Part shown: positions 1 through 7,218 of the stretch, piece by piece
How positions within the stretch are numbered: position 1 is the first letter of the stretch
Layout of the letters: each line of letters starts with the position of its first letter
Source: Pelagibacteraceae bacterium AG-422-D23
Lineage (GTDB): Bacteria > Pseudomonadota > Alphaproteobacteria > Pelagibacterales > Pelagibacteraceae
DNA: 47,805 bases
Reading direction: 5' to 3'
Assembly (NCBI GenBank): GCA_003213615.1
Contig: QCMQ01000008.1
Coordinates: forward strand, 1-47,805
Program-made: the position numbers and the translations under genes
The notes under the pieces: model-generated
What the model was told of the DNA's origin: nothing
Databases searched by the model: none
Seen by the model: only the letters and a program-made list of their open reading frames with translations

Positions 1-1
1 G

Positions 2-244
2 AAACCAGCAGCTCCAGAATCTAGAAATATTTATGAAGCTCAAAAAGCTGGTAAAGATGTTAAAAAACTTCCATTAAGTTTAGGTGAAGCTTTGGATAGA
101 CTGGCAGAGGATGAAGTAATCAAATCTGCAATGCCAGATGAAATGTATAAAGTTTTCCATTGGTACAAAAACGATGAGTGGGAAAGATTTCTTGGTGCAA
201 CAACGCAATGGGATCTGGATACTTATCTTGATTGTCTACCGTAG
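2..244 (+). CDS. glutamine synthetase family protein, C-terminal fragment
   Basis: An open frame enters from the left edge and stops with TAG at 242-244, giving the last 80 residues of a larger protein. The visible part contains a helix with LPLSLGEALDRLAEDEVI, then a WYKNDEWERF stretch and an ending WDLDTYLDCLP. This arrangement (a LP.SL.EAL.AL..D helix followed by a tryptophan-containing end near W[DE]L..YL) is the C-terminus of glutamine synthetase-fold ligases, which join an amine to the gamma-carboxyl of glutamate using ATP. The catalytic parts lie outside the window, so the amine substrate cannot be judged. It sits 32 bases before the GlxB-like gene in the same direction and probably heads that operon. 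A second homologue of the same superfamily lies at 5890-7215 and has a different C-terminus, so the two are paralogues rather than a recent duplicate. Confidence 0.75.
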   Translation, partial: KPAAPESRNIYEAQKAGKDVKKLPLSLGEALDRLAEDEVIKSAMPDEMYKVFHWYKNDEWERFLGATTQWDLDTYLDCLP

Positions 245-276
245 GTCTTAAAAAAATATAGAAAGGGTATAAAAAT

Positions 277-1221
277 ATGTGTGGGATAGCAGGTTTAATT
301 CATAGAGGAAAATCCTCAAATGTAGGGAGCGAATTACAAGGTATGCTTCAAGCATTAAAACATAGAGGAGAAGATTCTACAGGTTACGCTTTGTATGGAG
401 ATACAGACGGTAAAAACTTTATTATGCGTTTTAAAGTTGGAGAAAACGTTGGAGAAGGAAGCTCATCAATTATGGAAGATGTGTCTGTTTATGATGAAAG
501 AAAAAAAATTGTAGATCAAACTCTAGCCGAAATGGGAGCTAAAGTAGTTAAAGAAGAAAGAACTCTTCCCTACTCTTTAAGATATGAACTTGATTATAAT
601 GTTAAAGATCTGTTAGAATTTTCACAACGTATAGAAAGTATTCCTGGTGTAGAAATTCTTTCAATGGGTAAATCGTTAGAAGTGATTAAAGATCTTGGAA
701 ACGCTAAAATGGTTTGTGATAGATATAGCTTAGATAAAGTTGTTGGAACACATGCTATTGGTCATGCTAGAATGGCAACAGAGTCTGGTGTAGATATCAA
801 ATCTGCCCATCCTTTCTGGGGATATCCATTTAGTGATGTATCTGTAGTTCATAATGGACAATTAACAAACTATTGGAATAACAGAAGAGTTTTGGAAAAT
901 AAAGGTATGAGATTTATGTCTGAGTGTGACTCGGAATTAATTGCTGTTTATATTGCTGAAAAAATGAGAGATGGGGCAACTTTAGAAGAAGGAATGAAAG
1001 CATCTTTAACGGGTTTAGATGGTGTATTTACTTACTTTGTTGCAACAAAAGACTCCTTAGGAATGGCAAAAGATACAATGGCTGCAAAACCATTGGTGTT
1101 ATATGAGTCTGATGATTTGGTTGCTATGGGATCTGAAGAAATTGCAATTAGATCTGTATTACCACAAGAAATTGATACATATGATCCGTTTGATGGGGAG
1201 GTGAAAGTATGGCAAATCTAA
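277..1221 (+). CDS. glxB: class II glutamine amidotransferase, glutamate-synthase-like subunit (GlxB/MgsA type)
   Basis: This is a stand-alone class II amidotransferase of 314 residues. It begins MCGIAGL, so Cys2 becomes the N-terminal nucleophile after removal of methionine. Other family motifs are GHARMAT near residue 162, VVHNGQLTNY near 189 and ECDSELIA near 215. The enzyme should release ammonia from glutamine and pass it to a partner synthase. The next two genes are the GXGXG-domain and FMN-synthase subunits, so the three together equal a split glutamate synthase. In methylotrophs the homologous trio (MgsABC) makes N-methylglutamate, and in rhizobia it is called GlxBCD. An AAAGGG ribosome-binding sequence lies about 10 bases before the ATG. 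The 3' end overlaps the next start by 13 bases, which suggests translational coupling. Family is certain; the product (glutamate or N-methylglutamate) is inference. Confidence 0.9.
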   Translation: MCGIAGLIHRGKSSNVGSELQGMLQALKHRGEDSTGYALYGDTDGKNFIMRFKVGENVGEGSSSIMEDVSVYDERKKIVDQTLAEMGAKVVKEERTLPYSLRYELDYNVKDLLEFSQRIESIPGVEILSMGKSLEVIKDLGNAKMVCDRYSLDKVVGTHAIGHARMATESGVDIKSAHPFWGYPFSDVSVVHNGQLTNYWNNRRVLENKGMRFMSECDSELIAVYIAEKMRDGATLEEGMKASLTGLDGVFTYFVATKDSLGMAKDTMAAKPLVLYESDDLVAMGSEEIAIRSVLPQEIDTYDPFDGEVKVWQI

Positions 1222-2063
1222 AAACAGTTTCAAAAAAATCAAAAGCCCAATCGATGGGTATGCACACTGAAGTTTTAACAGGAAGAACTCAACAAAAATT
1301 CTTTAATCCTGATGAGGCAGAAAACTTTTATTATTTTGGTACGTACGATGTAGATTTCAACAAAAGAACCGAGCTTGATGTTAAAGACATGACAGCTCCT
1401 GAAGCTAATAAAGAAATTGATAACTTAATGAGCCAAGGATATGGAACAATAGTAATAAAAAACCCACAAGGTAAACACAGTCTTGGAGTTGGTATTTTAA
1501 ATAAACTTAATTTAATTTTTGAAGGAAGTTTAGGATATTTTGGCATGGGCTCTTGTGATGGTCCAATAGTTAGAATTAATGGAAGAGTTGGATGGTCATG
1601 TGCAGAAAATTTAATGGCTGGTAAAGTAGTGATCGAAAAAAATGCTGGATCTTGTTTTGGTGCGGCAATTAGAGGTGGAGATTTAATTTGTAAAGGCAGT
1701 GTTGGTGCCAGAACTGGTATTGATATGAAAGGTGGAACTATAATAATTGGTGGTGACGCCGGTGCATTTACTGGATTTATGATGCAAAGAGGAAGAATAA
1801 TTATTCTTGGAGACGTAGGGATAAATTTAGGTGACTCAATGTATGATGGGACAATTTTCGTAGGTGGAGAAATTGGATCATATGGTAGTGATGCAGTTGA
1901 CGCTGAATTAACTAAAAGTGATCAAGATTGGCTAAAAAGAAAATTAAAAGTAGCTGAGATTGGTGAAAATTTTGATGTTGGTAAAATGAAAAAAATTGTA
2001 GCTGGTAAAAAACTTTGGAATTATGACAATTTGGAACCTACAGAGAAGAAGGGAGCAATATAA
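1209..2063 (+). CDS. glxC: GXGXG-domain subunit of a split glutamate synthase (GlxC/MgsB type)
   Basis: This 284-residue protein matches the beta-helix domain found at the C-terminus of large glutamate synthases. Repeated glycine-rich turns run through residues about 110-230, for example YFGMGSCDGP, GSCFGAAIRGGD, GARTGIDMKGGT and GINLGDSMYDGT. The domain has no catalytic residues of its own in glutamate synthase and holds the amidotransferase and FMN domains together. The start at 1209 lies inside the end of glxB, with GGGGAGG as a strong ribosome-binding sequence just before it, and the stop codon overlaps the next ATG (TAATG). The N-terminal 20 residues are lysine-rich (KTVSKKSKAQ), a milder version of the tails on the two following proteins. 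Confidence 0.88.
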   Translation: MANLKTVSKKSKAQSMGMHTEVLTGRTQQKFFNPDEAENFYYFGTYDVDFNKRTELDVKDMTAPEANKEIDNLMSQGYGTIVIKNPQGKHSLGVGILNKLNLIFEGSLGYFGMGSCDGPIVRINGRVGWSCAENLMAGKVVIEKNAGSCFGAAIRGGDLICKGSVGARTGIDMKGGTIIIGGDAGAFTGFMMQRGRIIILGDVGINLGDSMYDGTIFVGGEIGSYGSDAVDAELTKSDQDWLKRKLKVAEIGENFDVGKMKKIVAGKKLWNYDNLEPTEKKGAI

Positions 2064-3475
2064 TGCCTAAGAAAAAATCTAAAAAAGTTAAAAAAAATGG
2101 AAAAGGTGTTGGTGGAAAAGCTGATGTCCATGCACATGAAGAAGGTAAAAGAAATAAAAGTTTATTAGGTCATAACGCTATCTTCACACCTGAAGTGATA
2201 GACGACATTCATATTAAATCTCAATTAGGAAGATACAGAATGCGAGGAATGGCATTGATGAAAAAAATTCCTACTTTCGATGATTTAGTTTTCTTACCTG
2301 GAACACTAACTAGATTTGTAATCGAAGGTTACAGAGAAAAATGTGAAACGAAAACTGTTATTGGACCAAGATGTGAAAATCCAATTGAGTTAGATATTCC
2401 GGTTTATATTACAGGAATGAGTTTCGGTGCCCTTTCTTATGAAGCAAAAACTGCTTTAGCAAGAGGAGCAACTATGGCTGGTAGTGCAACATGCTCTGGT
2501 GAAGGTGGAATGATACCTGATGAAAGAAGATATTCTGAAAAATGGTACTACCAATGTATTCAATCGAGATATGGTTTTAATCCTCATCATGCACAATTAG
2601 CAGATGGTATTGAAGTATTTATTGGACAGGGTCAAAAAGTTGGAATGGGAGGACATTTAATGGGTCAAAAAGTTACTGACCAAGTTGCTGAGATGAGATC
2701 ATTACCATCTGGTATTGACCAAAGATCTCCAGCGAGACACCCTGACTGGTTAGGACCAGATGATTTAGCTTTAAAAGTAGAAGAGCTAAGACAGTTAACA
2801 AAAAATAAAGTGCCGATTCAATTAAAGTTAGGTGCATCTAAAGTTTATGATGATGTGCGTATGGCTGCAAAATGTGATCCTGACTCTATTTACTTAGATG
2901 GAATGGAAGGTTCTACTGGAGCTGGCCCACATATCGCTGCTGCAAATACTGGTATTCCTGGTATTGCTGCAATTCGAGAAGCTAGAAGAGCAATCGATGA
3001 TGTTGGTAAAACTGGAAAAGTAACATTAATTTATGCAGGTGGAGTAAGAGACGGTGCTGACATGGCTAAAGCTTTAGCTCTAGGAGCTGATGCAATCGCT
3101 ATTGGTACAGGATCTATGATTGCATTAAATTGCAACAAAGATATCCCTGAAGCAAACTTTGAAAAAGAAATGGGAGTAAAAGCTGGAGAATGTTATCACT
3201 GCCACACTGGACGTTGCCCAGTTGGTGTTGCTACTCAAGATCCTAAATTAAGAGCAAGATTAAACCCTGATGATGCTGCATTAAGAGTTTACAATTATCT
3301 TCACTCAATGACTTTAGAGGCTCAGCTATTAGCAAGAGCTTGTGGTAAAACAAATATCCACTCTCTAGAGCCTGAAGATTTAGCTGCTTTAACATCAGAA
3401 GCATCAGCTTTAGCTAAAGTTCCATTAGCCGGAACTAACTATACAGTTGGTGTTGATAACTACCACAAAATATAG
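2063..3475 (+). CDS. glxD: FMN-binding glutamate synthase-like subunit (GlxD/MgsC type)
   Basis: This 470-residue protein is the FMN/Fe-S synthase domain of a split glutamate synthase. Motifs seen are PVYITGMSFGALS (about 113-125), SGEGGM near 144, QLKLGASK near 252, the GMEGSTGAGP loop near 279, IYAGGVRDGADMAKALALGADAIAIG near 324-349 and the cysteine cluster CYHCHTGRCPVG near 377, which is the usual 3Fe-4S ligand motif. The product would be glutamate from 2-oxoglutarate plus ammonia, or N-methylglutamate if methylamine from a gamma-glutamylmethylamide cycle is the nitrogen donor. The first about 30 residues (MPKKKSKKVKK then a Gly/His-rich linker) are an unusual basic tail. It is translationally coupled to glxC. 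No N-methylglutamate dehydrogenase genes follow. Confidence 0.88.
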   Translation: MPKKKSKKVKKNGKGVGGKADVHAHEEGKRNKSLLGHNAIFTPEVIDDIHIKSQLGRYRMRGMALMKKIPTFDDLVFLPGTLTRFVIEGYREKCETKTVIGPRCENPIELDIPVYITGMSFGALSYEAKTALARGATMAGSATCSGEGGMIPDERRYSEKWYYQCIQSRYGFNPHHAQLADGIEVFIGQGQKVGMGGHLMGQKVTDQVAEMRSLPSGIDQRSPARHPDWLGPDDLALKVEELRQLTKNKVPIQLKLGASKVYDDVRMAAKCDPDSIYLDGMEGSTGAGPHIAAANTGIPGIAAIREARRAIDDVGKTGKVTLIYAGGVRDGADMAKALALGADAIAIGTGSMIALNCNKDIPEANFEKEMGVKAGECYHCHTGRCPVGVATQDPKLRARLNPDDAALRVYNYLHSMTLEAQLLARACGKTNIHSLEPEDLAALTSEASALAKVPLAGTNYTVGVDNYHKI

Positions 3476-3483
3476 AGGTAACT

Positions 3484-3894
3484 ATGCCAAAGAAAAAAAC
3501 TAAAAAAATAGCAAAAACAAAAGAGATCAAAGGTCAGCTAGGTAAAAAGAAAGAGACTGCCAGAGAAAAAATGATTGGTCAGTCTATTGGTTACAGATAT
3601 GATGTTAATCTTTTACCCGACTATTCTAAACTAACTCCATTTCTTAAGAAATATATAGAAGCGATGGGATGGGATGATTTAAATTGGTTGGAAGATGTCC
3701 ATATGGGATATGAAGATGATAGACCTGCAGTATTTTGTAGAAATGCTAACGGTTGGGTAACAATTCCAAAATCAATTAAGCTACCAAATAATCAACAAGA
3801 TAGAGATATGATTGCAAGAGAACTTTTAGTTAAGTTTCAAATGTCTCCAAAACACCCTCTTGTTGATTTAAAAAAAGCATATTTAAAGTTTTAA
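3484..3894 (+). CDS. small conserved-looking protein with a lysine-rich N-terminus, unknown function
   Basis: I do not recognise this 136-residue protein. It starts only 8 bases after the FMN subunit, with AGAGGTAA before the ATG, so it belongs to the same operon. Residues 1-30 are extremely basic and open with MPKKKTKKIAKTK, closely echoing the MPKKKSKKVKK start of the gene before it. The rest looks like a compact soluble fold with tryptophans and acidic patches (MGWDDLNWLEDVHMGYEDDRP) and no membrane segment or signal peptide. The shared tail and the operon position suggest it may be an accessory or fourth subunit of the glutamate-synthase-like complex; this is inference. Confidence 0.7.
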   Translation: MPKKKTKKIAKTKEIKGQLGKKKETAREKMIGQSIGYRYDVNLLPDYSKLTPFLKKYIEAMGWDDLNWLEDVHMGYEDDRPAVFCRNANGWVTIPKSIKLPNNQQDRDMIARELLVKFQMSPKHPLVDLKKAYLKF

Positions 3895-4020
3895 TATTTC
3901 AATTAAAAGTTGATAATTTCTAAAAACCTAGTGCACATACAAGGTTTTTAAGTATTTTTATATTTGTATCGAATCGTAAAATTTAATAGGGTTTCTAAAA
4001 ACTAATATGGAGAGAGAACT
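3895..4020 (+). promoter_or_regulatory. leader region of the Amt gene with a repeat and possible stem-loop
   Basis: This 126-base gap contains AAAAACCT at 3922-3929 and its complement AGGTTTTT at 3942-3949, so an 8-base-pair stem with a 12-base loop can form, followed by a T-rich stretch (AAGTATTTTTATATTTG). That may end the preceding operon. The loop carries GTGCAC. An 11-base direct repeat, TTTCTAAAAAC, occurs at 3917-3927 and again at 3992-4002, the second just before the ribosome-binding site. I could not assign a known riboswitch. The gap probably holds a terminator and the amt promoter. Confidence 0.4.
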
Positions 4021-5421
4021 ATGACTGATCAGTTAGGCGCTCTAACAACCATATTTACAGAATTTTACTATTGGATAACAGTAGTATTGATGTTTTTAAT
4101 TCACGTCGGGTTCTGTATGTATGAGGTTGGAGCTTCTCGATACAAACACCATCAACATACTCTTATGAAAAATACTATGCTAATACCTTTGGTAACAGTA
4201 ACTTGGTTTTTCTTTGGTTGGTGGATTTATTGGGCATTCCCAACAGGACCGGGTCTAGCCCCTTCAATAATGAATGAAAGTGCTGCGTTGATTACCGATG
4301 AAAGTACTTTTAGTGCGAAATGGTATATGCCAAATACAGAATATATGGCGGTCAACTTAGGTGACCACATAAGTGGTGTATTCTGGGCTGCCTTCTTACT
4401 ATTCTCATGGACAGCTGCTTCTATTGTTTCAGGAGCAATCATTGAAAGAATAACAACTTTTGCTTTTGGAATTTTAGCAATTGCAATTGGATCTGTGTTT
4501 TGGACAATTGATGCTGCTTGGGGATGGCACTTTGATGGATGGATGTTAAAACTCTTAGGATATCATGATGCTTATGCATCAGGAGTAATTCACGCTATTG
4601 CTGGTGGATTTGCTTTAGGTGTTCTTGTTGTTTTGGGTCCAAGAATTGGAAAATTCTCATCAAGCGGTGAACCAAGAAATATAGGACCAAGAAATCCTTG
4701 GCTAGTTACAGTTGGATTATTTTTAATTTATACTGGTTTCTGGGGATTCTATGCGGCTTGTAATATACCAATATTTGATCTTGGGCCTGAATATGGAATG
4801 GAAGGTATATCTTATTGGACAGCTACGAACATTTACGTAACCCCTACTACGCTTAGTGGTATTACTTTTAACTTCTTGATGTCGTTATCAGGTGGTTTAT
4901 TAGCCGGTTATTGGATTGCTAAAGGTGATCCTTTCTGGACTTACTCAAGTGGACTAGCAGGTGTTATCTGTGCTTCGGCTGGAAATGATTTATATCATCC
5001 AATTCAAGCAATGATCATAGGTATGATCGGTGTTGTGATTGCATACAAACTACATTACTGGGTTGAACGTAAGTTCAAAATCGATGATGCAGTTGGGGCA
5101 GTTGCTGTACATGGTTATGCTGGTTTTGTAGGTCTTGTGATTTGTGGATTTGTTTTAAATGGTTATCCTTCATCTGGTTACAGTGTTGGAGCTATGTGGG
5201 ACGGATCGACTTACGCATCAATCAATCCACTGGGACAATTCATAGGAGCGATAATAATGTTTGGAGTTCTTGGAATGTTACCAGGCTATATCTTGGCTAA
5301 GATACTAAACGGTATGGGTAAATTAAGAATCCCTCGTGAAGTTGAAATAGCTGGATTAGACTATGAAATGATGGAGTCTGCTAAAGAAGATGAAAAAGCA
5401 GTTTCATCAGCAACCAGGTAA
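4021..5421 (+). CDS. amt: Amt-family ammonium/methylammonium transporter
   Basis: This 466-residue membrane protein has about eleven hydrophobic segments and the Amt pore histidines: the first in SGVIHAIAGGF near residue 190 and the second in AVAVHGYAGFVG near 363. These form the twin-histidine filter of Amt/Rep proteins. The N-terminal segment GFCMYEVGASRYKHHQHTLMKN replaces the more usual GL..YGG..R.KN, so it belongs to a divergent Amt branch. It is predicted to conduct ammonia/ammonium, and relatives also accept methylammonium. Its place between a glutamate/N-methylglutamate-synthase-like operon and a type III glutamine synthetase suggests it supplies the amine. GGAGAGAG before the ATG is the ribosome-binding site. 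A single-helix gene follows after 11 bases and a clear terminator closes the unit. Confidence 0.9.
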   Translation: MTDQLGALTTIFTEFYYWITVVLMFLIHVGFCMYEVGASRYKHHQHTLMKNTMLIPLVTVTWFFFGWWIYWAFPTGPGLAPSIMNESAALITDESTFSAKWYMPNTEYMAVNLGDHISGVFWAAFLLFSWTAASIVSGAIIERITTFAFGILAIAIGSVFWTIDAAWGWHFDGWMLKLLGYHDAYASGVIHAIAGGFALGVLVVLGPRIGKFSSSGEPRNIGPRNPWLVTVGLFLIYTGFWGFYAACNIPIFDLGPEYGMEGISYWTATNIYVTPTTLSGITFNFLMSLSGGLLAGYWIAKGDPFWTYSSGLAGVICASAGNDLYHPIQAMIIGMIGVVIAYKLHYWVERKFKIDDAVGAVAVHGYAGFVGLVICGFVLNGYPSSGYSVGAMWDGSTYASINPLGQFIGAIIMFGVLGMLPGYILAKILNGMGKLRIPREVEIAGLDYEMMESAKEDEKAVSSATR

Positions 5422-5432
5422 AGGAGAAAAAT

Positions 5433-5663
5433 ATGGCTACAGTAACAAACTGGATAGATCATCTAAATAAACCTGCTGAAGAGGTTGCGGGCGCAATTTA
5501 TCCTGGAGCTGGATCTAGCGAAACTCTACTGGTTATTTTAGGTATAGTTATCTGGCTTGGATGGCATGTTTTAACTGCAAGAAATGAAAGTGAAGAACTT
5601 TCACGACTAGCAAGAAAAAGACATAGTGCCAATGACCATAAAAGCAATATTACCGACTGGTAA
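5433..5663 (+). CDS. small single-helix membrane protein co-transcribed with amt
   Basis: This 76-residue protein of unknown function has one hydrophobic helix (SETLLVILGIVIWLGWHVLTA, in two parts, about residues 29-49), a short soluble N-terminus, and a charged C-terminus rich in Arg, Glu and Asp that likely lies in the cytoplasm. AAAGGAG lies 7 bases before the ATG. It starts 11 bases after the transporter stop and is followed directly by a terminator, so it is the last gene of the amt unit. A small partner of Amt is a reasonable guess from position, but nothing in the sequence resembles GlnK. Confidence 0.75.
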   Translation: MATVTNWIDHLNKPAEEVAGAIYPGAGSSETLLVILGIVIWLGWHVLTARNESEELSRLARKRHSANDHKSNITDW

Positions 5664-5679
5664 TTTAAATTAAAAATTT

Positions 5680-5709
5680 GGGCGCTACTTAAATGTAGCG
5701 CCCTTTTTT
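5680..5709 (+). terminator. intrinsic terminator after the amt unit
   Basis: GGGCGCTAC at 5680-5688 pairs perfectly with GTAGCGCCC at 5695-5703, leaving a six-base loop, and seven T-rich bases follow at once (5704-5709). This is a textbook rho-independent terminator and one of the most GC-rich patches in the window. Confidence 0.92.
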
Positions 5710-5722
5710 ATGTTCTAAATTT

Positions 5723-5872
5723 ATGGAAGATAATAAAGAAGAATTAAGGCCCTCAAAAATGAGAGGTGTTGCTTTTCCTAAGGCTAAGTATGGGGTGATA
5801 CTAGCTGTAATTGTAATTATTGTTGTTAATTTAATTTATTATAAAGAAACAATTTTATCTTTTTTTAAATAA
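5723..5872 (+). CDS. 49-residue small membrane protein
   Basis: A short frame starts with ATG 13 bases after the terminator and ends TAA at 5870-5872. It encodes about 22 charged residues (MEDNKEELRPSK...), then a single strongly hydrophobic helix (GVILAVIVIIVVNLIYY) and a basic tail ending SFFK. No strong ribosome-binding sequence is visible. The amphipathic layout (acidic/basic head, one helix, lysine tail) argues that it is a real small protein rather than chance, but it could be unexpressed spacer. Function unknown. The GTG start of the next gene lies 17 bases downstream. Confidence 0.5.
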   Translation: MEDNKEELRPSKMRGVAFPKAKYGVILAVIVIIVVNLIYYKETILSFFK

Positions 5873-5889
5873 TTGTGTTAACTTAAGTT

Positions 5890-7215
5890 GTGTCTAAAAA
5901 TTTATTTCAAATTGCTAAGCAAAAAAAAATTAAATATTTTTTAATCAGTTTTGTAGATTTATTTGGTGTATTGAGATCAAAATTAGTCCCTGCTCACGCC
6001 ATAAAAGAAATGCAAAATGCAGGAGCTGGTTTTGCTGGTTTTGCTGCTTGGCTAGATATGACGCCAGCAGACTCTGATATGTTTGGAATTCCTGATCCAG
6101 ATAGCTTAATTCAACTCCCCTGGAATAAAGAAGTTGGATGGTTAGCTTCTGATCTATGGATGAATGGTAAACCAGTAGATGCATCACCCAGAGTGATGTT
6201 AAAAAATCAGATAAAAAAACTTAAAAAACAAAATTTAACAATGAAATCAGGTGTTGAGTGTGAGTATTTTTTGATTTCACCTGATGGCAATTCAATTGCA
6301 GACCCTAGAGATACACAATCCAAGCCTTGTTATGATCAATCTGCATTAATGAGAAGATATGATTTAATTAAAGAAATTTGTGATTGTATGATTGAAATGG
6401 GATGGGGCCCATATCAAAACGATCATGAGGATGCTAACGGACAATTTGAAATGAATTGGGATTATTCAGATTGCCTAAAAACAGCAGATAGACACACCTT
6501 TTTTAAATATATGGTTAAAACAATTGCAGAAAAGCACGGATTAAGGGCAACATTTATGCCCAAACCATTTGGAAATTTAACCGGCAATGGTTGTCATGCC
6601 CATGTATCAGTTTGGCAAGGCACTAAAAATAAATTTTTAGATAACAAAGATAAACTTGGTTTAAGTAAAATGGCCTATAATTTTCTAGGTGGAGTAATTA
6701 AAAATGCTTCGTCTTTATCTGCGTTTTTTAACCCAACAATAAATAGTTATAGAAGAATTAATGCACCACCTACAAAATCTGGAGCATCATGGTCACCGAG
6801 TAGCATTTCTTACACAGGTAATAATCGAACACATATGATTAGAATTCCTGATCCAGGAAGATTTGAATTAAGATTAATGGATGGTTCTGCTAATCCTTAC
6901 TTATTACAAGCAAGTGTTTTAGCAGCTGGTCTATATGGTTTAAAAAATAAAGTTGATCCAGGCGAACCATTGAATTGTAACATGTATGAAGACTTCGCAA
7001 AATATCCAGATTTGCCTAAGCTACCTGATGAACTTGAGCAATCATTAAATTTATTAAAAAATAATAAAGATATGAATGATGCATTTGGCAAAGATGTAAT
7101 TAAAAGTTATATGAAGTTAAGAAGTTCAGAGATTGATGAATTCAAGTCAAAAGATAGTTTTGATAAAACCAAAAATGTTACAAAGTGGGAAAAAGATAAT
7201 ACTTTAGATTGTTAG
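5890..7215 (+). CDS. glnT: type III glutamine synthetase / gamma-glutamylmethylamide synthetase homologue
   Basis: This 441-residue protein belongs to the GlnT branch of the glutamine synthetase superfamily. The GTG at 5890 is the only plausible start because an in-frame stop lies just before it. Motifs include SGVECEYFL near 115 (metal-binding Glu), NDHEDANGQFEMNWD near 177-191, the ATP/glutamate region MPKPFGNLTGNGCHAHVSVW near 221-240, the NPTINSYRR segment near 282 and RIPDPGRFELRLMDGSANPY near 317. The end WEKDNTLDC is typical of this branch. It would ligate glutamate to ammonia or, as in GMAS of methylotrophs, to methylamine. The nearby GlxBCD-type genes and Amt transporter fit an amine-assimilation role. 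Substrate is not decidable from sequence alone. Confidence 0.82.
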   Translation: MSKNLFQIAKQKKIKYFLISFVDLFGVLRSKLVPAHAIKEMQNAGAGFAGFAAWLDMTPADSDMFGIPDPDSLIQLPWNKEVGWLASDLWMNGKPVDASPRVMLKNQIKKLKKQNLTMKSGVECEYFLISPDGNSIADPRDTQSKPCYDQSALMRRYDLIKEICDCMIEMGWGPYQNDHEDANGQFEMNWDYSDCLKTADRHTFFKYMVKTIAEKHGLRATFMPKPFGNLTGNGCHAHVSVWQGTKNKFLDNKDKLGLSKMAYNFLGGVIKNASSLSAFFNPTINSYRRINAPPTKSGASWSPSSISYTGNNRTHMIRIPDPGRFELRLMDGSANPYLLQASVLAAGLYGLKNKVDPGEPLNCNMYEDFAKYPDLPKLPDELEQSLNLLKNNKDMNDAFGKDVIKSYMKLRSSEIDEFKSKDSFDKTKNVTKWEKDNTLDC

Positions 7216-7218
7216 TGC

